Of a DNA stretch of 60,132 bases, positions 43,733-52,953 are shown in pieces. Made by a program: the position numbers and the translations under genes. The notes below the pieces were generated by a model, which was given only the letters and a program-made list of their open reading frames with translations, made no database searches and had not been told where the DNA came from. Numbering within the stretch: position 1 is the first letter of the stretch; every line of letters starts with the position of its first letter. Source of the DNA: Bacteroidota bacterium (GTDB lineage Bacteria > Bacteroidota > Bacteroidia > B-17B0 > Aurantibacillaceae); NCBI GenBank assembly GCA_020162035.1, contig JAIUNM010000022.1, forward strand, positions 1-60,132. Direction: 5' to 3'.

Positions 43733-43775
43733 AAGTTAAAGTATTTTATATGAATAACGTTAATTTATAGACCAA

Positions 43776-43783
43776 TATGTTTG
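43776..43783 (+). promoter_or_regulatory. Candidate -7 promoter box for ilvE
   Basis: TATGTTTG followed by C, a full match to the Bacteroidota -7 form TAnnTTTGC, 45 nt before the ATG at 43829. It overlaps the in-frame TTG at 43781, so that codon cannot be the start if the box is used. Confidence 0.5.
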
Positions 43784-43828
43784 CTTTATTTAAAATATTA
43801 TTGTTACTTGCTTAAAAATAAAATTGTT

Positions 43829-44896
43829 ATGATAGGTACAGTTGAAATTAAAATAGACAAAATTGCCAAATCACGTATTACAGAATACGATGTAAATAAC
43901 GTGCCTTTTGGGAAATGCTTTAGCGATCATATGTTTGTTGCAGAGTATGCAGATGGTGCTTGGCAAAAAGCTTATATTATGCCATATCAAGCTGTACCAA
44001 TGAGTTATGCAAACAGCGCTTTACATTATGGGCAAGCCATTTTTGAGGGAATGAAAGCATATAAAAATGAAAAAGGAGAAGTTTCATTGTTTAGACCACT
44101 AGAAAATTTTAATCGTTTAAATAAAAGCGCAATAAGAATGGCAATGCCTGAAATTCCTGAAGAAATTTTTATGGGTGGTTTACTAGAATTACTTAAGTTA
44201 GATAAAGCTTGGGTGCCAAGTAGCGAAACAGGAAGTTTATATATTAGACCATTTATTATTGCTACTGATGAAGCTATTGGCGTTAAAGCAAGTGATACTT
44301 ATAAATTTATTATTATAACTTGCCCTGCAGGTAAATATTATAGCGAACCAATTAAAGTAAAAGTAGAAACTAATTATTTTAGAGCAGTACATGGTGGTGT
44401 TGGTTATGTAAAAGCTGCTGGTAATTACGGAAGAAGCTTATACCCTACAAAATTAGCTCAACAAAAGGGTTACCAACAAGTAATTTGGACAGATAGTAAA
44501 ACCAATCAATATGTTGAAGAAAGTGGGACTATGAATTTAATGTTTGTTATTGGCGATACCTTATTAACACCAGAATTAAGTGATACTATTTTATCTGGTA
44601 TAACACGCGATTCAGTTTTATCATTAGCTAAACAATGGGGTATGAAAATTGAAGAACGAAAAATTAGCATTAGAGAAGTTTTAACTGCACATGGCAATGG
44701 CACTTTGCAAGAAGCCTTTGGTTGTGGAACAGCAGCAACAATAGCTCAAATTATTGGCATTGGCTTTGAAGGCAAAGATTATGAATTGCCTCCGGTAAGC
44801 TCTCGTAAATTTTCAAATAAAGTAGATGAAACTTTACGAAATATAAGAAAAGGTAAAGTAGCCGATGAAATGAATTGGATGCTTAAAGTTGAATAA
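43829..44896 (+). CDS. ilvE: Branched-chain amino acid aminotransferase
   Basis: A 355-residue fold-IV PLP enzyme of the eukaryote-like BCAT group; it transaminates leucine, isoleucine and valine. Features: SALHYGQAIFEGMKAYKN, RPLENFNRLNKSAIRM, GSLYIRPFIIATD, the Schiff-base Lys in YVKAAGNYGRSL, YVEESGTMNLMFV, LSGITRDSVLSLA and FGCGTAATIAQI. ATG 43829 (MIGTVEIKIDKIAKSRI) fits the family; an upstream in-frame TTG falls in the promoter box. The 3' end converges on a methyltransferase gene with a 4-bp gap, and its terminator lies inside that gene. Confidence 0.93.
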   Translation: MIGTVEIKIDKIAKSRITEYDVNNVPFGKCFSDHMFVAEYADGAWQKAYIMPYQAVPMSYANSALHYGQAIFEGMKAYKNEKGEVSLFRPLENFNRLNKSAIRMAMPEIPEEIFMGGLLELLKLDKAWVPSSETGSLYIRPFIIATDEAIGVKASDTYKFIIITCPAGKYYSEPIKVKVETNYFRAVHGGVGYVKAAGNYGRSLYPTKLAQQKGYQQVIWTDSKTNQYVEESGTMNLMFVIGDTLLTPELSDTILSGITRDSVLSLAKQWGMKIEERKISIREVLTAHGNGTLQEAFGCGTAATIAQIIGIGFEGKDYELPPVSSRKFSNKVDETLRNIRKGKVADEMNWMLKVE

Positions 44897-44900
44897 AATT

Positions 44901-45773
44901 TTATTTTTCTATACTTCCCCAAACTCCAAGCGGCAAATTAACGCCGCTTTTTGCTTTTAAAAAAAGCTCACCTATTTCTAATTTTGATTTATTTTTAAGA
45001 GCAAAGGGTTCTAATAAATTTTGAGGAACTAATGCTGAAAAACCTAGCGAATAAGCATTTAAAATTAACAAATGATTTTTAACATCAACTAATTCTAATA
45101 CACTTTGCATCATTTCATTTATATTATCTTCTAATTTCCATTTTTCGCCATTTGGACCATGCCCAAATGCTGGAGGATCTAGTATTATGCCTTGATATTT
45201 ATTCTCTCTTCTAATTTCTTTTTTTACAAATTTTAAAGCATCATCTACTAGCCATCTTATATTATCTAAATTAGATTTTTGCATATTTTCGTTTGCCCAT
45301 GTAACTACTTGTTTTATGCTATCAACATGTGTAACATCTGCCCCTGCGGCTTTTGCTGCTATACTTGCGCCTCCGGTATATGCAAATAAGTTTAAAAATT
45401 TTGTGTTTTTATTTTTAGAACAAAAATTATAAATTTTTTGCCAATTAACTGCTTGCTCAGGAAAAACACCCACATGCTTAAATGAGGTTAAGCCTAAACG
45501 TAAAGTTATTTTTGAATTTGAATTAAAATTATAATCTATTGTCCATTGTTCTGGCATTTTTTTAATCATTTGCCAATCGCCACTACTACTACTTTTCGGA
45601 ATAAATTTTACGTGAGCTAATTTTTCCCAATCTTTTAAAGCCATTCTTTTACTCCATACAGCTTGGGGTTCAGGCCTAATGGTAATGTATTTGCCAAATC
45701 GTTCTAATTTTTCAAAATCGCCACAATCAATTAATTCGTAGTCGTTAAAATTTGTAGGGGTTAATAATTGCAT
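44901..45773 (-). CDS. Class I SAM-dependent methyltransferase, RlmI/RlmK-like
   Basis: A 290-residue Rossmann-fold methyltransferase. Motif I is in FLNLFAYTGGASIAAKAAGA, the adenine Asp in VTHVDSIKQVV, and the catalytic-site motif IV is GIILDPPAFGHG, as in rRNA m5C/m2G methyltransferases of the RlmI/RlmL family. It lacks the PUA domain of RlmI. The N-terminal ~110 residues are the beta-rich part seen in Bacteroidota homologues. The target RNA is not known. A TAATTTTA string lies directly before the ATG, but in this AT-rich gap I do not call it. Confidence 0.82.
   Translation of the reverse strand: MQLLTPTNFNDYELIDCGDFEKLERFGKYITIRPEPQAVWSKRMALKDWEKLAHVKFIPKSSSSGDWQMIKKMPEQWTIDYNFNSNSKITLRLGLTSFKHVGVFPEQAVNWQKIYNFCSKNKNTKFLNLFAYTGGASIAAKAAGADVTHVDSIKQVVTWANENMQKSNLDNIRWLVDDALKFVKKEIRRENKYQGIILDPPAFGHGPNGEKWKLEDNINEMMQSVLELVDVKNHLLILNAYSLGFSALVPQNLLEPFALKNKSKLEIGELFLKAKSGVNLPLGVWGSIEK
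44928..44960 (+). terminator. Intrinsic terminator for ilvE inside the opposing gene
   Basis: AAGCGGC (44928-44934), loop AAATTAAC, GCCGCTT (44943-44949), then TTTTGCTTTT. This is the strongest GC-stem-plus-T-tract in the window. It acts on the plus strand, 32 bp past the ilvE stop, and lies within the last 20 codons of the convergent methyltransferase gene. Confidence 0.75.
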
Positions 45774-45897
45774 ATTTAAAATTACTTAAAATTAAAATTT
45801 AGCTAATAACATTTACATAAACTAGTAAAAAAGTAAATGTTAATAATTCAACTCTTAAATCAATTATACAATTTAAGTTATGTTTACCTTCAACCTT

Positions 45898-47313
45898 ATG
45901 TCATCAAAAAATCAATCTTCATTTATTGCATTAATAACAGTTTTCTTTTTTTGGGGGTTTGTAGCTGCAAGTAATGGTATATTAATTCCTTTATTTAAAG
46001 ACAAATTTGTATTAAGTAATTTTCAATCGCAGTTAATTGATACTGCATTTTACATTTCTTATTTTGTAGGTTCATTACTTTATTGTGGGTTTTCGTTATC
46101 TGGCAGCGACCCAATAAATAAAATTGGTTATAAAAGCGCATTAATTTTAGGTTTAATAATTTCATCTGTTGGTGCATTACTTTTTATTCCTGCGGCAAAT
46201 TATGAATCGTTTCCTATGTTTATGATTGCTTTGTTTATAATAGGCTTTGGTTTTGCAATACAACAAATTGTTGCAAATCCATTTGTTATAAACTTTGGAG
46301 ACCCTTCAACAGGCTCGCAACGGCTTAATTTAGCTGGAGGCATAAATTCTTTTGGTACAACTATAGGTCCTGTTTTACTGAGTTATGCATTATTTGGAGA
46401 TATTAATACACCAGAAATAAAAAGCATTAGTTTAAATGCTGTTATTAGTCCGGCAATAATATTATGTGTATTATTCTTAATTTGTTCGGCTGTTTTGTTT
46501 TTTAGTTCACTGCCTAATCTAAAAAATAACGATAAAATGGAAGCTGGTTTAGGAGCATTAAAATTTCCACAATTAACATGGGGCATGTTAGCCATTTTTA
46601 TATATGTTGGTGTTGAGGTTACTATACAAAGTAATATGGGTACTTTATTAGAAATGGAATCAATAAAAAATTTACCAAAAGAAAAAATATCGCATTACAT
46701 TTCACTTTATTGGGGAAGTTTAATGATTGGAAGATGGGTTGGAGCTTTAGAGGTATTTAATTTAAAAAACAACACTAAAATAATATTAAAGCTAATTGTT
46801 CCTCTAATTGCTTTTGCAGTAATTTATAGCGTAAACTATTTAAGAGGGAGCGATGTAAGTGAATATATGTATCATTTGCCTGCAATTATTGGAGTTTCTA
46901 TTTTATTTATCTTATTTGGCGATAATCCATCAAAAACTTTAACAATATTGGCTACTGGAGCAGTTTTAATGATGAGTATTGGATTATTAACAACAGGTAC
47001 GTTTGCATTATTTTGTTTTTTAAGTGGAGGTTTATTTTGTTCGGTTATGTGGCCTTGTATTTTTACATTAGCAATAACTGGTTTAGGTAAATATACAAAT
47101 CAAGCCTCTTCATTACTTGTAATGATGATTTTAGGAGGCGCGTTAATACCACCATTACAAGGTTACATTGCCGATTTAACAAATCCGCATAATGCTTATA
47201 TTGTAACTTTGTTTTGTTTTGCTTATTTAGCTTTGTATGGAATAATGGTTAAACGCTTTTATAAAAAACAAGGTATTGCTAACATTCAAAACCCTATTGT
47301 TAAAGGCCATTAG
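45898..47313 (+). CDS. FucP-like sugar MFS permease
   Basis: A 471-residue proton-coupled sugar symporter with 12 predicted membrane segments. Family features: FFFWGFVAASNGILIPLFKD in the first segment, FVGSLLYCG, the FGFAIQQIVANPFVINFGDP stretch, GGINSFGTTIGPVLLS, and YVGVEVTIQSNMGTLL at the seventh segment, as in L-fucose and glucose/galactose permeases. Start ATG 45898 (MSSKNQSS) gives the usual short N-tail; an ATG at 45880 adds six residues and cannot be excluded. The sugar is unknown. It converges on cdaA with a 31-bp gap. Confidence 0.88.
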   Translation: MSSKNQSSFIALITVFFFWGFVAASNGILIPLFKDKFVLSNFQSQLIDTAFYISYFVGSLLYCGFSLSGSDPINKIGYKSALILGLIISSVGALLFIPAANYESFPMFMIALFIIGFGFAIQQIVANPFVINFGDPSTGSQRLNLAGGINSFGTTIGPVLLSYALFGDINTPEIKSISLNAVISPAIILCVLFLICSAVLFFSSLPNLKNNDKMEAGLGALKFPQLTWGMLAIFIYVGVEVTIQSNMGTLLEMESIKNLPKEKISHYISLYWGSLMIGRWVGALEVFNLKNNTKIILKLIVPLIAFAVIYSVNYLRGSDVSEYMYHLPAIIGVSILFILFGDNPSKTLTILATGAVLMMSIGLLTTGTFALFCFLSGGLFCSVMWPCIFTLAITGLGKYTNQASSLLVMMILGGALIPPLQGYIADLTNPHNAYIVTLFCFAYLALYGIMVKRFYKKQGIANIQNPIVKGH

Positions 47314-47314
47314 A

Positions 47315-47329
47315 TAAAATATTATTTTA
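47315..47329. terminator. AT-only palindrome between convergent genes
   Basis: TAAAATA and TATTTTA around one T form a near-perfect palindrome in the 31-bp gap between the FucP-like gene and cdaA. It could serve as a weak bidirectional terminator; chance is possible. Confidence 0.3.
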
Positions 47330-47344
47330 TAAACAAAATTATTT

Positions 47345-48145
47345 CTAATCGTTAATTGTTAAGTTTTTTTCTAATAAATATCTTAATTTTTCGGGACTAA
47401 GTTCTGCGTTAATTTCGCCACTAACAGTTAACGATACGTTACCGGTTTGCTCACTTACGCATATTGCAATTGCATCTGTAGATTCTGTTACTCCAACAGC
47501 AGCTCTATGTCGCATACCATAGTGCGCTGGAAAATCTTCTTTTTCGGTAACTGGTAAAACACAACGCGTTGCAACAATTCTATTTTCCACAATAATTAAT
47601 GCGCCATCATGCATAGGCGAATTTTTAAAAAATATATTTTCAATCATTCTGCTCGTTAAACTCGAATCGAGCTGATCGCCAGTATTGATATATAATTTTA
47701 AATCTGTTTTTCGAGCAATTATAATTAATGCGCCTGTTTTTGTTTTACTCATTTTAAAACATGCCTCTACAATACTTTCTACATCTAAATTAAAATCTGT
47801 ATTATTATTTGAATTAAAACCGAGTTTAAAAAGTTTACGCCAACCATTATTTTTTAAAAATTCATTAGAACCAATATATAAAAGAAATTTTCTGATTTCT
47901 TGTTGAAAGACAATCATTATAGCAATAACACCAACATTTATAAACTTACTTAATATAGAACTTAATAATTTTAATTCAAGTGCATTTATAATAAAATAAA
48001 ACACATAAATCATTCCAAATCCGAAAAATATTTTTACAGCATTAGTTCCTTTTGCTAGAGTGTACGCCACATACAATAGCAATGCTACTAAAAAAATATC
48101 AATAACATCAATAACACCAAATTGTATTAGAGAAAATTCGTTCAT
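47345..48145 (-). CDS. cdaA: Diadenylate cyclase (c-di-AMP synthase)
   Basis: A 266-residue CdaA-type enzyme that makes cyclic di-AMP from two ATP. Three N-terminal membrane segments (about 10-30, 38-55, 60-80) precede the DAC domain. The catalytic DGA is D180-G181-A182 (SPMHDGALII) and the nucleotide-binding RHR is R212-H213-R214 (YGMRHRAAVG). It is the last gene of a four-gene unit with sixA, ppk1 and ppx; its start overlaps the ppx stop by 4 bp (ATGA-type). No CdaR regulator, glmM or folP neighbour is present. Confidence 0.93.
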   Translation of the reverse strand: MNEFSLIQFGVIDVIDIFLVALLLYVAYTLAKGTNAVKIFFGFGMIYVFYFIINALELKLLSSILSKFINVGVIAIMIVFQQEIRKFLLYIGSNEFLKNNGWRKLFKLGFNSNNNTDFNLDVESIVEACFKMSKTKTGALIIIARKTDLKLYINTGDQLDSSLTSRMIENIFFKNSPMHDGALIIVENRIVATRCVLPVTEKEDFPAHYGMRHRAAVGVTESTDAIAICVSEQTGNVSLTVSGEINAELSPEKLRYLLEKNLTIND

Positions 48146-49026
48146 TTATTTTTTAAATAATTTTCGTAAAGATCATGCACTAAACCATCAGATAAACCAA
48201 CTTGAGGAACATACACTTTTTCTATATCAGCGTGTTTCATTACACTTAAAAATATTTTTGCTGCATGAATAATAACATCTGCCCTATCTGGTTTTAAACC
48301 CAACCGTTCAATGCGCTCTTTAACAGTATAGGAATTTAACATTTCATAAATCCCTTTTAATTTATCAAAACTTAAATGTTTGGTTTCTTTTTTACCACTC
48401 ATTTTAAAAATCTTATTTATATTACCCCCAGACCCAATTGCGCTTAATGGGTGGATGCCATTGGTATTTTTTTTAACCCATGCTTTTAATTCGTCCCACT
48501 CATTTTTATCTACTTTGTCAAGTACCATTCTAACTGTACCTATGTTAAACGATTTTGATACAATAACTTTTTTATCATAATATAAAGTTAGCTCAGTGCT
48601 TCCCCCGCCTACATCAACATACATATATGCAGAATTAGGGTTTAATATTTCTTCGATATGATTATTAAAAACTAAAGCGGCTTCTGTTTTGCCATCAATA
48701 ATTTCAAGATTAATGTTAGTTTCGTTTTTAATTCTTTGTAGTAATTCTTGTCCGTTTGAAGCATCACGCATTGCACTTGTAGCAACAGCCCTGTATGATA
48801 CTACACCGTATGATAAAATTAAATGATGAAACCCTTTTAATGCATTAATTAATCGGATAGATTTTTCATCGGATATTTTTCCATTTAAAAACACATCTTC
48901 GCCCAACCTAATTGGCATGCGGATTAATTCATCTTTTGAAAAATGCGCTTTACCATCAACTACAAATACTCTACAAAACAAAAGTCTCATAGCGTTACTT
49001 CCAATATCAATTGCTGCAAATATCAT
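48142..49026 (-). CDS. ppx: Ppx/GppA-type exopolyphosphatase
   Basis: A 294-residue protein of the sugar-kinase/actin fold, the short form without the C-terminal HD-like region of E. coli Ppx. It removes phosphate from polyphosphate, or from pppGpp in GppA. Visible: FAAIDIGSNAMRLL (phosphate 1 loop), ATSAMRDASNG, the catalytic Glu in the KTEAALVFN segment, MYVDVGGGSTELTLY and AIGSGGNINKIF. Its start is 1 nt after the ppk1 stop and its end overlaps cdaA. Substrate choice between polyP and pppGpp is not settled by sequence; linkage to ppk1 favours polyP. Confidence 0.88.
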   Translation of the reverse strand: MIFAAIDIGSNAMRLLFCRVFVVDGKAHFSKDELIRMPIRLGEDVFLNGKISDEKSIRLINALKGFHHLILSYGVVSYRAVATSAMRDASNGQELLQRIKNETNINLEIIDGKTEAALVFNNHIEEILNPNSAYMYVDVGGGSTELTLYYDKKVIVSKSFNIGTVRMVLDKVDKNEWDELKAWVKKNTNGIHPLSAIGSGGNINKIFKMSGKKETKHLSFDKLKGIYEMLNSYTVKERIERLGLKPDRADVIIHAAKIFLSVMKHADIEKVYVPQVGLSDGLVHDLYENYLKNK

Positions 49027-49027
49027 A

Positions 49028-51133
49028 TTAGTTCAAAATCATTTCTTTAGTGTTAATTGAAATTTTGTTTTTTGTTTTTCCTGTTTTTAAGTAATTATAA
49101 ACTTCATCTTGAGCTCTAACTTTTTTATCGCCTGGCAATTGTTTTTTATAATGATTTTCTTGTTTTTTATCAATAATTCTAACTTTTGTATTTCCGCTTA
49201 ATTGAATATTTATAATGTCTTTAATTTCTTTTCTAATTTCTTCGTCATAAATTGGCACTGCAACTTCGCTTCTACTATCTAAGTTCCTACTCATCCAATC
49301 TGCACTTGAAATAAACATTTTTTCATTACCATCATTACAAAAAATAAAAGTACGCGCATGTTCTAAATATTTATCAACTATACTAAAGGCTTTTATGTTA
49401 TCGCTCCAACCTTCTAATCCAGTAACTAAAGAACAAATCCCTCTAACAATTAAAGTTATTTGCACTCCAGCTTTGCTTGCTTCGTATAATTTAGCAATCA
49501 TATCTTTATCTACCAAACTATTCATTTTTAAAATAATGTATGCTGGCTTTTTCTTTTTAGCATTATGAATTTCGGTTTCTATTAATTGCGTAAATGTTTT
49601 TCGCATGTAAAATGGTGCAACAACTAAATGTTTAAACTCTGTAACTTTAAAATTATTTTCGTAAAAATCAAACACCTTATTTATTTCTGAACAAATATTT
49701 TTATTAGCTGTAAGTAAAGTAAAATCGGTATAAATTTTAGCAGTTTTTTCATTAAAATTTCCTGTTCCAATATGTCCATATTGAAAAATTTTACCTTTTT
49801 CTTTAGCAGTAATTAAGCATAATTTTGAGTGTACTTTTAATCCAGGAACACCATAAATAACTTTTGCTCCAACTTCTGATAATTTATTTGCCCAATAAAT
49901 ATTATTTTCTTCATCAAAACGAGCTTGTAACTCTACTAATACAACAACACGTTTACCATTTTTTACTGCATTAACTAAAGCGTTTGCAATTTTACTAGAA
50001 TCTGCAACGCGGTATAATGTTATTTTTATGCTTTCTACACTTGGATCTATTGATGCTTCGCGCAGTAAATTAATAATTTGGTTAAATGAATGATATGGAT
50101 AATGAAGTAATATATCTTTCTTTTTAATAACGCTTGTTATAGTTCCTGTATTGTTTTGTAATAATTTATGTTGTAAAGGTTGTGGGTAATTAAATACTAA
50201 TTTTGATTCGCCTAAATTTGGAAAGCCAATAAAATCTTTAAAATTATGGTAACGTCCTCCTGGTATTGCATTATCTTTTTTATCCATACCTAATTTACGC
50301 ATAATATATCTTAACATATCATTTGGCATTGCTGCATCATAGACAAACCTAACTGGTTGTCCTTGTTTACGCGCTTTAACACTACTTGATATTTTTTCAA
50401 TCATACTTTTGCTAACATCATTATCTATATCTAATTCAGCATCTCGTGTTAATTTAATATTAAATGCTTTTACTGTTTTGTAACCAAAAACTTTAAAAAT
50501 TAAATCAGTATTAAAACGTATAACATCATCAATTAAAATTATAAAATGTTTATTTCCTTGTTTAGGTAAAACAACAAATCGTGTTGTGCGAGATGGAATT
50601 TCAATTAAAGCGTATTTTGTTTTTCCGCCACCAGTAATTGATTCTAGCTTAATATACATATAACTTGCCTTATCTTTCATATACGGAAAAGGCTTATTAT
50701 CATCAATCATTAATGGGTATATAAGCGAAACAACTTCGTTATTAAAATAGTCTTTTATATAATTTTGTTGGCTAAGATTTAGGTGTTGTTCGTTAACAAT
50801 AAATACATTGCTTGCTTTTAATTCTTCAAGTAAAATTTGATAAATGGTTTCAAATTTATTTTGTTGCTCTATTACTTTGCGTTGTAGTTTAACTAATAAA
50901 TCTTTAGGGTCTTCGCCGTAAATTTCTACTGCTTTTTTCCCTAATTTGGTTAAGCGTTTTACTGTTGCAACTCTTACTCTATAAAACTCATCACGGTTAT
51001 TACTAAATATTCCTAAAAACTTTAAACGTTCAATTAAAGGGGTTGTATTATCGGCAGCTTCTTGTAATACTCTTTCATTAAAAGATAGCCAGCTAATTTC
51101 TCGATTAATAAACGGTAACGATTTTTTTTTCAT
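49028..51133 (-). CDS. ppk1: Polyphosphate kinase 1
   Basis: A 701-residue PPK1, normal in length, which reversibly polymerises the gamma-phosphate of ATP into polyphosphate. The N-domain has INREISWLSFNERVLQEA and FLGIFSNNRDEFYRVRVA. The two phospholipase D-like halves carry the phosphorylated His in GLKVHSKLCLI, HIGTGNFNEKTAKIYTD, the second His in YLEHARTFIFCN, and SADWMSRNLDSR. It is second in the sixA-ppk1-ppx-cdaA unit, with gaps of 2 nt upstream and 1 nt downstream. Confidence 0.95.
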   Translation of the reverse strand: MKKKSLPFINREISWLSFNERVLQEAADNTTPLIERLKFLGIFSNNRDEFYRVRVATVKRLTKLGKKAVEIYGEDPKDLLVKLQRKVIEQQNKFETIYQILLEELKASNVFIVNEQHLNLSQQNYIKDYFNNEVVSLIYPLMIDDNKPFPYMKDKASYMYIKLESITGGGKTKYALIEIPSRTTRFVVLPKQGNKHFIILIDDVIRFNTDLIFKVFGYKTVKAFNIKLTRDAELDIDNDVSKSMIEKISSSVKARKQGQPVRFVYDAAMPNDMLRYIMRKLGMDKKDNAIPGGRYHNFKDFIGFPNLGESKLVFNYPQPLQHKLLQNNTGTITSVIKKKDILLHYPYHSFNQIINLLREASIDPSVESIKITLYRVADSSKIANALVNAVKNGKRVVVLVELQARFDEENNIYWANKLSEVGAKVIYGVPGLKVHSKLCLITAKEKGKIFQYGHIGTGNFNEKTAKIYTDFTLLTANKNICSEINKVFDFYENNFKVTEFKHLVVAPFYMRKTFTQLIETEIHNAKKKKPAYIILKMNSLVDKDMIAKLYEASKAGVQITLIVRGICSLVTGLEGWSDNIKAFSIVDKYLEHARTFIFCNDGNEKMFISSADWMSRNLDSRSEVAVPIYDEEIRKEIKDIINIQLSGNTKVRIIDKKQENHYKKQLPGDKKVRAQDEVYNYLKTGKTKNKISINTKEMILN

Positions 51134-51135
51134 AC

Positions 51136-51627
51136 TTAAAACTGTTTAGGAAATTGATGAAATTTTCTTTTTATTTTACTTTTATCAAACTCTTTCCAGT
51201 TTTCGCATTTACTTTCAAACTCAACAATACCACAAGTTGGTATGTTTTCAAAATCCAAATCTGTACATAAATAATTTACTAAGTTTGTAATAAAAGGGTT
51301 GTGTCCAAATAACATTAAGTGATTAACAGAGTTATTTGTTTCTATTATAACCTGCAAAGCATTTTCTTTTGTTGATTCGTACAAACTTGGTATTAAATTT
51401 GGCACAGTTTGTAAATTAAACGCGCGATTAAATATTAACGATGTGCTTAAAGCCCTAGTAGCAGTGCTTGTAATTAATAATTGCGGTAAATTATAATTTT
51501 TTAAATACCATTCACTCATTAAATAGGCATCTTTATAACCAGTGGCATTTAATGGCCTATCTATATCTTTTAAAAAATCGGCACCCCAATCACTTTTGGC
51601 ATGCCTAACAAGTGTTAATGTTTTCAT
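51136..51627 (-). CDS. SixA-like histidine phosphatase
   Basis: A 163-residue histidine-phosphatase-superfamily protein. The catalytic RHxK is R8-H9-K11 (LVRHAKSDWGADF), the second catalytic segment is SSTATRALSTSLIF-like (TSTATRALST), and the C-terminal His is in MLFGHNPFITNLV. SixA removes phosphate from phosphohistidine; other members act on small phospho-metabolites. It is the first gene of the ppk1-ppx-cdaA unit, 2 nt before ppk1. PPK1 forms a phosphohistidine, so a functional link is tempting but only inferred. Confidence 0.88.
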   Translation of the reverse strand: MKTLTLVRHAKSDWGADFLKDIDRPLNATGYKDAYLMSEWYLKNYNLPQLLITSTATRALSTSLIFNRAFNLQTVPNLIPSLYESTKENALQVIIETNNSVNHLMLFGHNPFITNLVNYLCTDLDFENIPTCGIVEFESKCENWKEFDKSKIKRKFHQFPKQF

Positions 51628-51696
51628 TATTAATAAATAATTTATTACAAATAAAAAAAATAAATCAATAATTTTACCTTAAATAATAAATTTGTT

Positions 51697-52917
51697 ATGA
51701 GTAACAATTCAACAATAAAGTGCCCTAATTGTAATACTGAATTTGAATTGAATAAAGCGATGAAAGCCGAAATTCAAAGTGAATTTAGACAAAAATTAGA
51801 TGATTGGAAACGTAAACAAGAGGAAGATTACAAAAAGCGCGAAGAGGAACTTAATGAAAAATACACAAATCAAATAAATAGCGTAAAAAAATTAACACAA
51901 GAAGAAACCAAAAAAGGCATTACTGAACAATTTGAAAATGAACTTAAACTTTTACGCGAAAAAGAATTGATAAATGAAAAAAAACTTGAAGAAGCGCGAC
52001 AAACGCAACTAAATTTTTTAAAAAAAGAAGAGGAACTTAAAAACAAAGAGGCTGAAATTGAAATCACCATTCAAAAAGAAATTCAAACTAAAAGAATAGA
52101 ATTAACCGAACAAATTAGAAAACAAGAATTAGAAAAAATACAAATAAAAGAAACCGAAAGTTTACAAACCATTAACGAATATAAAAAAGCACTCGACGAT
52201 CAAAAAAAACAAATTGAAGAAATGCGCCGCAAAATAGAACAAGGCAGCATGCAGCTTCAAGGCGAGGTGCAGGAAATTGCATTGGAAGAATTACTTAAAG
52301 CAACATATCCGTTTGATTTAATTGAACCAGTTGCTAAAGGCACAAAAGGGTCAGATTGCATTCAAACGGTTAAAAATAATGCCGCACAAATTTGCGGAAA
52401 AATTAGTTACGAAAGCAAAAGAACAAAAGCCTTTGCTAACGAATGGATTGAAAAAGCTAAAACCGATATGCGCTTACAACAAGCTGATATTGCCGTAATT
52501 GTAACCGAAGCAATGCCAAAAGATATGAATATGTTTGGGTTTAAAGATGGCGTTTGGATTTGTAGATTTAACGAAATAAAATCTTTATCCTATTTATTAA
52601 GAGATGGTATAATAAAAATTCATTCGGCTAGTGCCAACCAAGAAAATAAAGGTGAAAAAATGACTATGCTTTACAATTATTTAACAAGTAACGAGTTTAA
52701 CGAACAATGGCAAGCCATAAGAGAAGGTTTTTTAAGTATGAAACAAATGATACAAAAAGAGCGAGATGCCATGGAAAAACTTTGGAAAGCACGCGAAAAA
52801 CAACTCGAAAAAGTGTTACTTAACGCCAGTCATATTAAAGGATCTATTAATGGAATTGCGGGTAGTACTAATATAGATTTAGGTCTTGAATTTAATAATG
52901 ATTTATTGTTAGATTAA
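51697..52917 (+). CDS. DUF2130 coiled-coil protein with nuclease-like core
   Basis: A 406-residue DUF2130 protein. It starts with a CPNC knuckle (C9, C12; IKCPNCNTEF), then a long charged coiled coil (about residues 25-190, many EEL/KKREEEL turns). The DUF2130 domain follows (about 195-390) with EVQEIALEELLKATYPFDLI, GSDCIQTV and ISYESKRTKAFANEW, a D...ExK arrangement like PD-(D/E)XK nucleases (catalysis inferred). The end is glycine/Asn-rich. Function in cells is unknown. It is divergent from sixA over a 69-bp gap. Confidence 0.85.
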   Translation: MSNNSTIKCPNCNTEFELNKAMKAEIQSEFRQKLDDWKRKQEEDYKKREEELNEKYTNQINSVKKLTQEETKKGITEQFENELKLLREKELINEKKLEEARQTQLNFLKKEEELKNKEAEIEITIQKEIQTKRIELTEQIRKQELEKIQIKETESLQTINEYKKALDDQKKQIEEMRRKIEQGSMQLQGEVQEIALEELLKATYPFDLIEPVAKGTKGSDCIQTVKNNAAQICGKISYESKRTKAFANEWIEKAKTDMRLQQADIAVIVTEAMPKDMNMFGFKDGVWICRFNEIKSLSYLLRDGIIKIHSASANQENKGEKMTMLYNYLTSNEFNEQWQAIREGFLSMKQMIQKERDAMEKLWKAREKQLEKVLLNASHIKGSINGIAGSTNIDLGLEFNNDLLLD

Positions 52918-52928
52918 AATAAAATTTA

Positions 52929-52936
52929 TACCTTTA
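52929..52936 (+). promoter_or_regulatory. Candidate -7 promoter box for the TolB-like gene
   Basis: TACCTTTA, 17 nt before the ATG at 52954, the same core as that before rbfA and 28730. Confidence 0.4.
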
Positions 52937-52953
52937 TTTGGTAAACAAATCTT

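Noticed and set aside
51687..51694. TAAATTTG as a promoter box for the DUF2130 gene
   Set aside because: It ends only 2 nt before the ATG, which would put the transcription start inside the coding region.
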